From the NCBI RefSeq assembly GCF_000317895.1, contig NC_019567.1, positions 3,410,001 to 3,474,000 on the forward strand: 64,000 nt of DNA, written 5' to 3'. The translations under genes were made by a program, and so were the position numbers. Below, in pieces: positions 44,587-53,089 of this stretch. How positions within the stretch are numbered: the stretch's first letter is position 1; every line of letters begins with the position of its first letter. This stretch comes from Bdellovibrio bacteriovorus str. Tiberius. GTDB lineage: Bacteria > Bdellovibrionota > Bdellovibrionia > Bdellovibrionales > Bdellovibrionaceae. A model generated the notes under the pieces. It was not told the origin of the DNA. It saw only the letters and a program-made list of their open reading frames with translations, and ran no database searches.

Positions 44587-45588
44587 CTACTTTTCCACCG
44601 GTCTGGTCACTTGCACAGCCACGGTTCCATGATGTATTCCGTAATAACCTTTAAACTTTCTGACACCTTCGACCGCCACGTCGAATTCACCCGAAGCATC
44701 CTGATCCAGCGGAATCACATCGCCGACTTTCAGGTTCATGAGATCTTTCAGCTTGATCTCGGTTTCGCCCAGGTTCACTTTGATCTCCATGTCTGTTTCC
44801 AGAAGCTGTTCCTGGATGATCGCAGTCCAAAGCTTTTTGTCTGTCTGATCGGTTTCAACCTGGAAACCGGTCTGCAGTTTTTGTTTGATCGGCTCGATGG
44901 TCGCGTAAGGAATCACGATAGAGATCGTGCCCGTCGCGTTTTCAAGCTCCACGTCAAACGTGGAGGCAATAACCACGTCCGTCGGAGGCACGATACCCAC
45001 GAACTGCGGGTTCACCTCGGTACGAACAAAAGAACAGCCGATCTTTTCAATGGAGGCCCACGCCATTTCCATATCGTTGATCGCCAGACCCACCACCTTT
45101 TGGACAATGGAAAGCTCAATTGGGGTGAAGTCCTTGCCGTCGATTTTTGTATAAGGACGGTCAGCACCGCCAAAGAAACTGTCAACCAGTGCGTAAGCCA
45201 GCTTGCTTTCGATCACGAACAGTGCGGAACCACGCAGGTTTCCGAAACGCAGCACCGACATGCACGTCGGCATTGGCAATGTATTGATGAACTCCCCGAA
45301 TTTCAGGAATTCAGTGGAAGTCAGTGTGATGGAAGCGATTTTACGCAAAGCAGATGACAAAGAAACGCGGAAGGCACGCATGAATTTCTCGTAGATAACT
45401 TCCAGTTGAGGAAGGCGGCCACGAATAATACGGTCCTGGCTGGTAAGGTCATAAGAAACGATCTTGCGCTCGTCGACTTTACCGACGTTCTGCGCTTCGG
45501 GCTTGGACGCCTCTGGCGAGCCCACGTCCCCGTCAGAGACCGCGGCTAACAGAGCATCCACTTCACTTTGTGAAAGAACCTGATTCAT
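44587..45588 (-). CDS. fliM: flagellar motor switch protein FliM
   Basis: A 333-residue protein. The N-terminal LSQSEVDALL is the CheY-P binding helix. The middle domain includes SKLAYALVDSFFGG and the C-terminal SpoA domain includes VGDVIPLDQDASGEFDVAVE. It mediates direction switching in the C-ring. The start is 9 bp after the fliL stop. Confidence 0.96.
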   Translation of the reverse strand: MNQVLSQSEVDALLAAVSDGDVGSPEASKPEAQNVGKVDERKIVSYDLTSQDRIIRGRLPQLEVIYEKFMRAFRVSLSSALRKIASITLTSTEFLKFGEFINTLPMPTCMSVLRFGNLRGSALFVIESKLAYALVDSFFGGADRPYTKIDGKDFTPIELSIVQKVVGLAINDMEMAWASIEKIGCSFVRTEVNPQFVGIVPPTDVVIASTFDVELENATGTISIVIPYATIEPIKQKLQTGFQVETDQTDKKLWTAIIQEQLLETDMEIKVNLGETEIKLKDLMNLKVGDVIPLDQDASGEFDVAVEGVRKFKGYYGIHHGTVAVQVTRPVEK

Positions 45589-45597
45589 AGTCCTGCC

Positions 45598-46161
45598 TTA
45601 GTTATAAATAAACTCGGTGAAGAACACGTTGGAAATCTTTCCCTGAACCAGGAAAGAGTTGATGGTGTCCTTGATTTCACTGCGAAGACTGTCTTTGCCT
45701 TCCCTGGAGGAAACATCCTCATAGGTCTTGCTGGATAGAATAATAATAATGATGTCGCGGATCTGGGCTTTGCGCTTTTCCAGCTCTTCCATGACGTGGC
45801 TGCCGGTCACTTCCAGCTCCATGTTCACTTTTGCGACTTTACGGCCTTTAGAGCCCGCCAGATTCACAATAAAGGTTTCCAGAGGAACGACTTTACCGAT
45901 GACCTCTTTTTCTTCAGTGGCCTCTTTGTGCTGAGCTTCTGCTTCGCCTTTGATCACTTGTTCAATTTTAGATTCTGCCGCTTCTTTCTTGCGGTTGGAA
46001 TAGAGCATGAATCCAACACCTGCAACGACGAGCATATTAACGACCGCCAAGGCAATAAGTAGAATAGGCTTTTGTCCAGATCCCCCGCTCGGAGCTGACG
46101 ATACATCCGATGCTGCCGCTTTTTCTTCAGCCACTTCATCCTCCATGATGAATGACCACAT
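45598..46161 (-). CDS. fliL: flagellar basal-body-associated protein FliL
   Basis: The ATG at 46161 has TAGGA 7 bp upstream; a nearby ATG at 46146 lacks one, and the open frame to 46308 starts with TTG and carries no known domain. The product is 187 residues: a short cytoplasmic segment, one transmembrane helix (ILLIALAVVNMLVVAGVGFM), and a periplasmic FliL domain (VPLETFIVNLAGSKGRKVAK, LRSEIKDTINSFLVQGKISN). FliL surrounds the stators. First gene of the operon. Confidence 0.92.
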   Translation of the reverse strand: MWSFIMEDEVAEEKAAASDVSSAPSGGSGQKPILLIALAVVNMLVVAGVGFMLYSNRKKEAAESKIEQVIKGEAEAQHKEATEEKEVIGKVVPLETFIVNLAGSKGRKVAKVNMELEVTGSHVMEELEKRKAQIRDIIIIILSSKTYEDVSSREGKDSLRSEIKDTINSFLVQGKISNVFFTEFIYN

Positions 46162-46246
46162 AGTGGTCCTATCAAGATTGAAAGCAACACGGATGCCAAC
46201 AGGACCTTCGCCGAGGGCCAGTGACTGCGGGACAACATATTTGAAT

Positions 46247-46350
46247 TGGGGCAATTTTTGCCCCTGTGGTGAATGTTTGCCGGGTAGTAATTCTATGACA
46301 GGCGCCAAAGTTTTGGCGCGAAAATTTGACTATTTCGCCAAACAGGCGCC
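46247..46350. promoter_or_regulatory. cluster of inverted and direct repeats between fliL and csbD-like gene
   Basis: A 7-bp perfect hairpin GGGGCAA-TTT-TTGCCCC at 46248-46264. An 8-bp inverted repeat GCGCCAAA-GT-TTTGGCGC lies at 46302-46319. ACAGGCGCC is repeated at 46298 and 46342. This is the divergent promoter region of the flagellar operon and the CsbD-like genes; which one uses the repeats is unknown. Confidence 0.5.
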
Positions 46351-46385
46351 CCATAAAGGTAGCAACTATGACTAAGGAGGTTCTT

Positions 46386-46667
46386 ATGAACAAGGATATC
46401 TTCCAAGGCAAAATCAAGGAAATATCGGGCGAGCTTCGCAAAAAATGGGGAGCCCTGACCGATGATGACATTCAAAAAACCAAAGGCAACATGGAAGCCT
46501 TAAGCGGATTGGTTCAGCAGAAAATCGGACTTTCCAAAGAAGAAGCGTCAAAACAAGTTTCTGAGTTCATGACCAACATGGACAGAAAGTTCGAAGGCAA
46601 AGCCGAATCAGCTTCCGACAAGGTGAATTCAAAAATCGACGACATCAAAAACAAGCTGTCTCACTAA
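46386..46667 (+). CDS. CsbD family stress protein (first of a pair)
   Basis: The ATG at 46386 has AAGGAGG 5 bp upstream. The product is 93 residues. IFQGKIKEISGELRKKWGAL is the CsbD opening (KGKxKExxGxxxxxWGxLT). The middle QQKIGLSKEEASKQV and tail IDDIKNKLSH are shared with the next gene. CsbD-like proteins are small, soluble and induced by general stress; their mechanism is unknown. Divergent from the flagellar operon. Confidence 0.8.
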   Translation: MNKDIFQGKIKEISGELRKKWGALTDDDIQKTKGNMEALSGLVQQKIGLSKEEASKQVSEFMTNMDRKFEGKAESASDKVNSKIDDIKNKLSH

Positions 46668-46699
46668 GCCCCCGACTGTGGTCGAGGGAAGGAGAAGTT

Positions 46700-46996
46700 A
46701 TGGACAAGCAGGTATTTGAAAACAAATTTGGCGATTTCTCTAACGCCTTGAAACAGAAGTTCGCCGGTCTGAACCTGACCGACGAAGAAATAAAAAAAGC
46801 GATGAAAAATCCCGATGAACTGATCACCCTGGTTTCTGCAAAAACAGGAATCTCCAGAGAAGAAGCTGATAAGCGTGTGCATCAGGCCATGAGCACCGTG
46901 GGCATTGATGACACTCAAGTCAAAGGCTTCATGGAAAAGTGGGGCGACAAGGTCGGTGATAAGATAGCTGAAATCAAAAACAAATTCAGCCATTGA
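46700..46996 (+). CDS. CsbD-like protein (second of a pair)
   Basis: A 98-residue protein with GGAGAAG before the ATG. It is diverged from the previous gene, with similar layout: VFENKFGDFSNALKQKFAGL, then SAKTGISREEADKRV, and the shared end IAEIKNKFSH. It looks like a tandem duplicate, 32 bp downstream and closed by a terminator. Confidence 0.7.
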   Translation: MDKQVFENKFGDFSNALKQKFAGLNLTDEEIKKAMKNPDELITLVSAKTGISREEADKRVHQAMSTVGIDDTQVKGFMEKWGDKVGDKIAEIKNKFSH

Positions 46997-47001
46997 CGAA
47001 T

Positions 47002-47030
47002 AAAAAAGGGAGGCACCACCTCCCTTTTTT
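47002..47030. terminator. bidirectional Rho-independent terminator
   Basis: AAAAAAGGGAGG, short loop, CCTCCCTTTTTT between the CsbD-like pair and the convergent GIY-YIG-like gene. Confidence 0.92.
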
Positions 47031-47032
47031 AT

Positions 47033-47533
47033 TTATCTGACTTTCAGCTTTCCAGTGCGTTGATTCATTGTGCTGTTGAGCACCACTCGCAACACGAAAG
47101 ATTCCAAATGATGTCTGAGTTCACTTGAATCAGGAGTGACTTTGTAAACGGAAAAATAGGTGACCATTTCCTTGAACTTGGGCTGTCGATACGTGGCCTT
47201 GTTAGACGCCAGAGCCCACAGCTGTTTTGGTGCAGCTCTATTCAGGGTTTGGTTCATCTCTACTTTAAGACGACTTGCTTTACCGAAATACAAAAGCTTT
47301 TTGGAGGAATCATAAAGAGCATACAGACCAGAGTCATTGGGAACGCTCTTGGCGCTTGCTAAGGGCGCCAGCTCAAACAAGGGGTCAATGTGTTCATTCC
47401 CGAAGTATTTTTCCAGATACTTTTTAAGTGTCTTTTCACTAACGGCACTTTTCCCGTTGAGATAGTTTGCAAGACCCGAGGATTTAATAATGAGCTTCAC
47501 GCTCCAGGCGCGCTTGTGAAATTGGTTTAGCAC
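47033..47533 (-). CDS. GIY-YIG nuclease-fold-like protein
   Basis: Up to 166 residues. The central DSGLYALYDSSKKLLYFGKA resembles the GIY...YIG core (GLY...LYFGK), and a later Glu in RHHLESFVLR fits the metal-binding position. The N-terminal 60 residues are basic and helical (SEKTLKKYLEKYFGNEHIDP). GIY-YIG proteins are nicking endonucleases or structural relatives. The start is uncertain: GTG at 47533 or 47500, neither with a good ribosome-binding site. Confidence 0.6.
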   Translation of the reverse strand: MLNQFHKRAWSVKLIIKSSGLANYLNGKSAVSEKTLKKYLEKYFGNEHIDPLFELAPLASAKSVPNDSGLYALYDSSKKLLYFGKASRLKVEMNQTLNRAAPKQLWALASNKATYRQPKFKEMVTYFSVYKVTPDSSELRHHLESFVLRVVLNSTMNQRTGKLKVR

Positions 47534-47546
47534 CCCTTAGGTAATC

Positions 47547-47655
47547 TGAAATGCCCTCCAGGCCTCTCTCTTCGGTAAAAAATAGCCGATTGTTTACACC
47601 CCCCGTTAATAAAAACTGTGGCTCCCCCATCACGGGGACTTGAAATGCCCGCCAG
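47547..47655. repeat. 15-bp direct repeat flanking a promoter region
   Basis: TGAAATGCCCTCCAG at 47547-47561 and TGAAATGCCCGCCAG at 47641-47655, one mismatch. Both lie upstream of the gene at 47,695. Confidence 0.45.
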
Positions 47656-47694
47656 TCTGGTGGTATCTAGTGGATCACTTTTAAGGAGATACCC

Positions 47695-48234
47695 ATGGCT
47701 CGTCTGATCTTTTCTGTCCTATCCATGATCCTGGCTTCTGGCGCGGCTCACGCTGACATCACTTTGAACAAGGTTATTGATGGCTCTGTTGCTTATTGTG
47801 ATTCTTCCCGTGGCACCCCGGAAGCAAAAGCCAAAGTTGTTCAGTTGTCCCTGATCAACGCTTCTTCCAGCGATGAAGAACAACAAACCACCCTCCGCGT
47901 GGCTATGGTGAAATGCCAAAACTCCCAGTGGGTTCTTGATTCTGCTCCGACTCGTGAATCCTATGTTGCACCTAACGGCGCCAACGTTGAAATCACTTAC
48001 AGCAACTATGAAATGCTTCTGGTGAACAAGCATTCTGAAGTTCTGCTGCAGACCGACCTTGAACACTTGAATCAAGGTGGCGTACAGGAGCAATCCGTGT
48101 CCTTCTTTAAAACCAGAGAAGTACCTCAGGACGTTGACGTTCTGATCCGCACCCGTAAGCACGTGAAAGCTGACAACGGTGTTGAATACTCTGAAACTGT
48201 GACCTTCGGTTCTTTCCGTATCCGTTTGAATTAA
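47695..48234 (+). CDS. exported hypothetical protein
   Basis: A 179-residue protein with AAGGAGATACCC before the ATG. The signal peptide (LIFSVLSMILASGAAHA) is cleaved near residue 20. The mature part is beta-rich (VVQLSLINASSSDEEQQTTL, SVSFFKTREVPQDVDVLIRT) with two Cys (YCDSS, KCQNS), probably a disulfide. No family recognised; periplasmic or secreted. Confidence 0.7.
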   Translation: MARLIFSVLSMILASGAAHADITLNKVIDGSVAYCDSSRGTPEAKAKVVQLSLINASSSDEEQQTTLRVAMVKCQNSQWVLDSAPTRESYVAPNGANVEITYSNYEMLLVNKHSEVLLQTDLEHLNQGGVQEQSVSFFKTREVPQDVDVLIRTRKHVKADNGVEYSETVTFGSFRIRLN

Positions 48235-48340
48235 ACGGCTTTTGAGCGCCCTTTTTGTGTTTTATACCTGTCAAAAATCCTGACAGTTTCTTTCCTGAAA
48301 AGGGCGTACTATAAGGTCTCTTATTTACAAGGGGACCTTG

Positions 48341-49126
48341 ATGAAAAATGCCTTGCCATACATTCTGGGGACAGCGCTTTTCTGCACTGCCTTTTCTGCC
48401 TCTGCAGCCCAGCAGGACAACATCAATCGTAAAATCATTTCTCAGGGAGTGCCTGCCGATGCGGTCAATCGCCTGAGCAAATTCATGTATGAAAACCGCG
48501 GCCGCAGCTTCCAGCAGGACACCTACACCTGTGAAGGCAAAGACCCGGCCAGTGTGCGCCCTTGCGAAGAAGTCAAACGCAACCGCAGCAGCAAGTACGT
48601 CACCCTGAACAGCCCACAGTATGTGGTCATCGTGGATTATTCTGCGCCGTCCACCGAAAGACGTTTTTATTTTATCAACCTTCGCAACGGCGCGGTTGAG
48701 AAATACTACACCTCTCACGGCATTGGCAGTGGTGATGGCAACTATGCTTATCGCTTTAGTAACACCAAAGATTCCCGCCAGACGTCACTGGGAATTTATC
48801 TGACCGGAGAAGTGTATACCGGATCTTACGGAAAAACCCTGCGCATGTACGGCCTGCAAAGATCCAACGATCAGGCTTACAACCGCGATATCGTTGTGCA
48901 TGGAGCCTGGTATGTCGGCGAGGATTTCATTAATATGATCAATAAAAAAACCGGACAGCCTTACGGCCGCCTGGGTTTAAGCTGGGGTTGCCCGGCGTTG
49001 TCTTTGTCGATGGCGGAAAAGCTGATTCCGCTGTTGAAGGGTGGCAGCGTGATCTATCACTACCACCCAGCGTTGGTGGATGAGGCCCAGTCGGGCCGTC
49101 TGGTTTCCACCAAGAAAAAGAATTAG
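48341..49126 (+). CDS. murein L,D-transpeptidase catalytic domain protein (YkuD_2 type)
   Basis: The ATG at 48341 follows GGGGACC. The product is 261 residues with a signal peptide (ILGTALFCTAFSASA, cleavage near residue 23). The catalytic region contains HGIGSGDGN, RDIVVHGAWYV (conserved His) and LGLSWGCPALS, with the nucleophilic Cys in SWGCPA. Such enzymes make or edit 3-3 or other cross-links in peptidoglycan. In Bdellovibrio, L,D-transpeptidases remodel host and own wall during predation, so this is a candidate predation enzyme, but growth housekeeping is equally possible. Confidence 0.85.
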   Translation: MKNALPYILGTALFCTAFSASAAQQDNINRKIISQGVPADAVNRLSKFMYENRGRSFQQDTYTCEGKDPASVRPCEEVKRNRSSKYVTLNSPQYVVIVDYSAPSTERRFYFINLRNGAVEKYYTSHGIGSGDGNYAYRFSNTKDSRQTSLGIYLTGEVYTGSYGKTLRMYGLQRSNDQAYNRDIVVHGAWYVGEDFINMINKKTGQPYGRLGLSWGCPALSLSMAEKLIPLLKGGSVIYHYHPALVDEAQSGRLVSTKKKN

Positions 49127-49974
49127 TCTGTGCCCTCGCTCAGGCGAGGCACAAGGACCTTTTGAATCTCTGTGACCATATCGGCATTTCCCGCCACGAT
49201 CGAATTCTTATAGGGCGTGTAGGCTTCACCGCGGTAAGTCTGCACGACGCCACCAGCTTCCTCGACAAGAAGAATTCCTGCAGCTGCATCCCATGGTTGA
49301 ATATTGCGTTCCCAATAACCATCAAAAACACCGCGCGCCACTTGCGCCAGATCATAAGCCGCAGCGCCAGGACGGCGAACACCACGGCATTTGCGAACCA
49401 TGTCGTCAAAGATTCTCAGCTGTTCAGAAATCACGTGTTCATGCTCTGACACAAAACCCGTGGCCAGCAGGCCTTTCTTCAGTTCGGTGTTCTTGCTGAC
49501 TCGCAAAGGCTTGCCGTTGACGAATGCACCCTGCCCGCGAATCGCGGTGTATGTTTCATTCAACATCGGTACATCAATCACGGCGAGCTGAATTTGACCG
49601 TCGATTTCCAAACCCAAGCTGATGCAGAAAATCGGAAAACGATGAACATAGTTTGTGGTCCCATCCAGTGGATCCAAGATCCAGCGCCCATTTGCGCCTG
49701 CCTTGCTCCACGCGACCTTTGTCCCGGTTCCGTGAGATGCGGCGAAGGTTTCCTCGCCCAGGAACTCGATTTCCGGAAAATTTTTCCTAAGATGCTCTGC
49801 AATGACTCTTTCTGATTCTTTGTCGGCTTCGCTGACAAGGCCCGCTTGGAACTTTTCCTCGACGTGCTCTAAGTTACCGAAATAATTGAGAAGCACCTGT
49901 CGGCCCAGGTTCACAGCTTCAATAGCTTGACCTAAGACCTGCTTCCAATCCCTTGATTTTACGCTGTTTTCCAC
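49123..49974 (-). CDS. inositol monophosphatase family enzyme (SuhB-like)
   Basis: A 283-residue Mg-dependent phosphatase. Metal-site motifs are FLGEET, WILDPLDGTTNYVHRFP at about residue 93, and WDAAAGILLVEEAGG at about 228. Soluble, no signal peptide. The substrate may be inositol-1-phosphate or a related sugar phosphate; the related SuhB also acts in rRNA transcription in enterics. It converges with the L,D-transpeptidase gene, with a 4-bp overlap of stops. Confidence 0.87.
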   Translation of the reverse strand: MENSVKSRDWKQVLGQAIEAVNLGRQVLLNYFGNLEHVEEKFQAGLVSEADKESERVIAEHLRKNFPEIEFLGEETFAASHGTGTKVAWSKAGANGRWILDPLDGTTNYVHRFPIFCISLGLEIDGQIQLAVIDVPMLNETYTAIRGQGAFVNGKPLRVSKNTELKKGLLATGFVSEHEHVISEQLRIFDDMVRKCRGVRRPGAAAYDLAQVARGVFDGYWERNIQPWDAAAGILLVEEAGGVVQTYRGEAYTPYKNSIVAGNADMVTEIQKVLVPRLSEGTD

Positions 49975-50107
49975 GCTTTCCCCTTCGGGCAGGACCCTTG
50001 GATGATTGACCAGTTCAGAGGATTAACGCTAACATGTTTGCAGGGCCAAAGGAAGGGCCCGAAACTTAAGCATTCAAGCGGGTTTAAAAATTATGAGGAT
50101 TGAAAAA

Positions 50108-50917
50108 ATGAGTTCTAAAACGGATGTGATGGTGAAACTAGCTTTAGTTTTCTTTATTTCTTTGCTGTCTTTCTCTATCGGTACATTTGTAGGCAAGAAG
50201 TACAGTGACAACCAACATCAGCTGGCTGCTTTGGAACCTCAAAAATCCTCTCACACCCAAGAGCGTGAAGTGGCTTCTGTTTCTGAACACGGGACCTCAG
50301 AAGGCAAAGTGGGCGCGATGACTGATGAAGAGATCGCGAAACTTGCTGAAGAATTCGTGGCGGATGAAACGACTCCTGTAACAACTGAAAACGAAGCAAC
50401 ACCAGCTCACGGTGAACACGCGGCTCCTGCCAGTCACCACGGTGAAATCGCTGAAACAAAAGTTGAATCCAAAGAACCTAAAGTTGAGACTCACAAACCG
50501 AACCCAACCAAAGGTGACAAAACTCCTGTAACCCAGCACAACGAACCATCTGAAGCTGCGAAAAACGTAGCGGCAGGCAAAGCTCCAACAACTTTGGAAG
50601 CAGCAGAAAAGAAAGTAACGGCGAAAGAAGACCGTCTGCCTTCTTCCCTTCCTAAAGATGTGGCTCAGTTCGCAGTGGGCAAATTCACTGTGCAAGTGGC
50701 GTCTTATGCTGATGAAGCAGAAGCTCAGAAAATGGCTTCTGACCTGAAAAACAAAGGTTATAGCGCGTTCTATATCCCGGCAAATATCAAAGGCAAAACC
50801 TGGTTCCGCGTAAGTGTTGGCCAGTTTGCGACTCAGAAAGAAGCTCAAGCTTACCGCACAGAGCTTGTGACTAAAGCGAAAGTCGGCTCTGCGATCGTTC
50901 AAAAGATCACTGAGTAA
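50108..50917 (+). CDS. membrane-anchored SPOR domain protein
   Basis: The ATG at 50108 has GAGG upstream; the ATG at 50093 has none. The product is 269 residues. An N-terminal transmembrane helix (VKLALVFFISLLSFSIGTFV) leads to a long disordered Lys/Glu/Thr/Pro/His-rich linker (residues 45-185). The C-terminal SPOR domain (KFTVQVASYADEAEAQKMAS, WFRVSVGQFATQKEAQAYRT) binds denuded glycan strands at division sites or spore/envelope sites. Likely a division- or envelope-associated factor, like FtsN or DedD in layout. Confidence 0.88.
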   Translation: MSSKTDVMVKLALVFFISLLSFSIGTFVGKKYSDNQHQLAALEPQKSSHTQEREVASVSEHGTSEGKVGAMTDEEIAKLAEEFVADETTPVTTENEATPAHGEHAAPASHHGEIAETKVESKEPKVETHKPNPTKGDKTPVTQHNEPSEAAKNVAAGKAPTTLEAAEKKVTAKEDRLPSSLPKDVAQFAVGKFTVQVASYADEAEAQKMASDLKNKGYSAFYIPANIKGKTWFRVSVGQFATQKEAQAYRTELVTKAKVGSAIVQKITE

Positions 50918-50949
50918 TTGTTCACCCGCTTTTAATTAAATTCCTAAGG

Positions 50950-50977
50950 AAGCCTCGTTCGAAAGAACGGGGCTTTT
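50950..50977. terminator. bidirectional Rho-independent terminator
   Basis: AAGCCTCGTTC, GAAA tetraloop, GAACGGGGCTT, T7. Lies between the SPOR gene and the convergent outer-membrane-like gene. Confidence 0.9.
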
Positions 50978-50978
50978 T

Positions 50979-51578
50979 TTATAGCGGAACCACCAGGCCC
51001 GCACGCAGAACAGCACCCAAAGTCGGATTCGGATCAAAATCAGACCCCAGCAATGCCCGGCCTTCCATCCCCACGGTCACACCATACTGACTGGTGCTTA
51101 AGATAAACAGCTCAAGCCCTGCAGACAATCCACCCATCACCTTCATTCCGGTTTTATCAGAACGACTGTCGGTCATGAATCGGGTGATGACTTCTTCCTC
51201 GTAACCACCAACGCCGGCACCGAAATAAATCACTCCGCGCATGCCGCCTTCTTTGCCGCTTAAGACATTGTACCGGCCCCACAGGGTCATATCCTGATGA
51301 CGGCGCTCGATGCTGGAGGTGCTGTTGCCGGTGGTGTCCGTGAAGCTTGCGTATTCCACCAGAAGGCTGTAGCGATTGCGATGATAGCCGATGGAAAAGT
51401 TCCGTGGCTGACGGGCTTCCAGATCACCGGAATTGCCGCGCTCATAGCGCATTTCATAGCCAAACGGATAAGCCGCCAGCAAGGACACCGGCGCCTCCGT
51501 GGGCGTCTTCATTCGCGACTCTTGGGCAAAAGCACTTACGGACAACAAGAATAACAACAATCCCGCGACGAATTTCAT
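50979..51578 (-). CDS. small outer-membrane beta-barrel-like protein
   Basis: A 199-residue protein with a signal peptide (GLLLFLLSVSAFA, cleavage near residue 19). Alternating aromatic and polar strands (NFSIGYHRNRYSLLVEYASF, GVIYFGAGVGGYEEEVITRF) end in VLRAGLVVPL, which lacks the terminal Phe preferred by the BAM machine. It lies directly after the metalloprotease-like lipoprotein gene, sharing an abutting boundary. Function unknown. Confidence 0.65.
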   Translation of the reverse strand: MKFVAGLLLFLLSVSAFAQESRMKTPTEAPVSLLAAYPFGYEMRYERGNSGDLEARQPRNFSIGYHRNRYSLLVEYASFTDTTGNSTSSIERRHQDMTLWGRYNVLSGKEGGMRGVIYFGAGVGGYEEEVITRFMTDSRSDKTGMKVMGGLSAGLELFILSTSQYGVTVGMEGRALLGSDFDPNPTLGAVLRAGLVVPL

Positions 51579-52916
51579 TTACTTCACTTCCCGTGCTTCA
51601 GGATTTTCGGCCGTCGCTGATTTAATCACCCAGCCAGTTTCTTCCACACAGGAATAAACCATCGGAGTTTCTGCAGAAGTTTCCAGAACCTCAGCCAGGA
51701 ATTCGCATTCTTTCTTTTTCATTTCGCCCAGTTCTTTAACCAGGCTTTGAACGAACTGATCATGCGTATAGTAAGTGTCTTTCTTTTCAGCCAGATCGAC
51801 CTTCAAAGACGGCAGCATCTTGATAACCAGCTTTGCCACTTCTTTGCGGGCGGCAAGATCTTCAAGGCCGCGTTCTTTGGAATAGATGTCCGTGAACTTT
51901 TTCAGCACGCGGGAAAACTGCGTTCCCACCGTGTAAGCATAACCCGTGACATAGTCGCGGAACTTCGTGCGTTCACCGGAAGCATGGAACAGCTCCAGGT
52001 TATTACGCACGACTGTTTTATTCGGAAGCTCATAGATACCAAACAGATCACTGACCTCAAGGGAACGAACGCGTTTCTGGCTTGGCAGGGACTGAGCGAT
52101 GAAATCAGGATTCCCGGTGTACATCCAGCCCCAGAAATCAGCCAGGCCTTCATTCAGACCGCGCATCATCGCCAAACGGTGGAATTTCAAAAGAGTTGCT
52201 TCATCCAATTCATCACCGATCAGCACCGGCTTTTCGCGACGACCACGACCGGACAAGTCTTCTTGTACGATACTGGCGTCATCCATAAAGGAATCGCGGC
52301 TGTGTACACCGGCATCGTCATCGACGACGTCCTTCAAAACCAGTTTAAAGAACAGAGAATGGAAATGCTCATGCGCCAGAATCCCGCCGTTGATTGCGAT
52401 TGCCAGACCGTCTTGCGTGTAAGGCACCACCAGCATGGAATCGGTGGCTCCGTCATAAAATGCGTTATTGGCTCCGGAAGAACCTTTCACTCTGACACCC
52501 ACGCCCACATCACGCGGCCACTGATTCACACCACCAGCGCCCAGCTCTTCATCAAGCAGCGCCAGTTTCTGTGTGTGAGCATAAATGGTGACCAGTTGCT
52601 GGGTCATTTCGTTGGCCGGGATAAAATCACCGGATTTATTTTTGATAAAGCGAGCCACGGCAGGACGGCCGTGCAGGGAGTTATTGGTAATGCGCGGGCT
52701 GAGGAAAAAACGAACGAATTTACCGGTGACGGTCTGAAGGTCTTCAATTCCAAGCAGCTCTACCGTCTGCAGGGAATAACCCGCCTTGGAATTGCTTTGT
52801 GGTGCCAGTACGCGGACATTGCCGGACTGATCAGCACTCTCAGACTGCGGGGCACAAGCGCCCAAGGCGCCTGCGACTAGAATTGCTGCTGTGATCCGGC
52901 TAAAAACGCGCTTCAC
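51579..52916 (-). CDS. lipoprotein with zinc-metalloprotease (HExxH) motif
   Basis: A GTG start at 52916 has AGAGGA 5 bp upstream and leads a lipoprotein signal (ITAAILVAGALGAC, lipobox L-G-A-C). The product is 445 residues. AHEHFHSLFFK at about 180 is an HExxH zinc motif, and NEGLADFWGWMYTG about 80 residues later fits a gluzincin-type third ligand (Glu in NEGxxD). I do not recognise the whole family. It may be a membrane-anchored periplasmic or surface peptidase. The small barrel-like gene follows immediately. Confidence 0.7.
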   Translation of the reverse strand: MKRVFSRITAAILVAGALGACAPQSESADQSGNVRVLAPQSNSKAGYSLQTVELLGIEDLQTVTGKFVRFFLSPRITNNSLHGRPAVARFIKNKSGDFIPANEMTQQLVTIYAHTQKLALLDEELGAGGVNQWPRDVGVGVRVKGSSGANNAFYDGATDSMLVVPYTQDGLAIAINGGILAHEHFHSLFFKLVLKDVVDDDAGVHSRDSFMDDASIVQEDLSGRGRREKPVLIGDELDEATLLKFHRLAMMRGLNEGLADFWGWMYTGNPDFIAQSLPSQKRVRSLEVSDLFGIYELPNKTVVRNNLELFHASGERTKFRDYVTGYAYTVGTQFSRVLKKFTDIYSKERGLEDLAARKEVAKLVIKMLPSLKVDLAEKKDTYYTHDQFVQSLVKELGEMKKKECEFLAEVLETSAETPMVYSCVEETGWVIKSATAENPEAREVK

Positions 52917-53089
52917 AAAGTCCTCTCTAAGTTCTATAAACGGAGGGGTTCTCTCGCTCACTTGACTTATTGCGTTATAGTTATAGTGGAAAATGGCGAA
53001 AACCTCAATGAAAACTTAGGGATAGACAAACTTTGTCAGTCTCACCAGAAGTTCGACAGCCCCTGCAAACGCACATTAAGGAAGCCGCC

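Noticed and set aside
46162-46308. N-terminal extension of FliL to 46308
   Set aside because: It starts with TTG, shows no known domain and crosses a repeat-rich promoter region; the ATG at 46161 has a ribosome-binding site.
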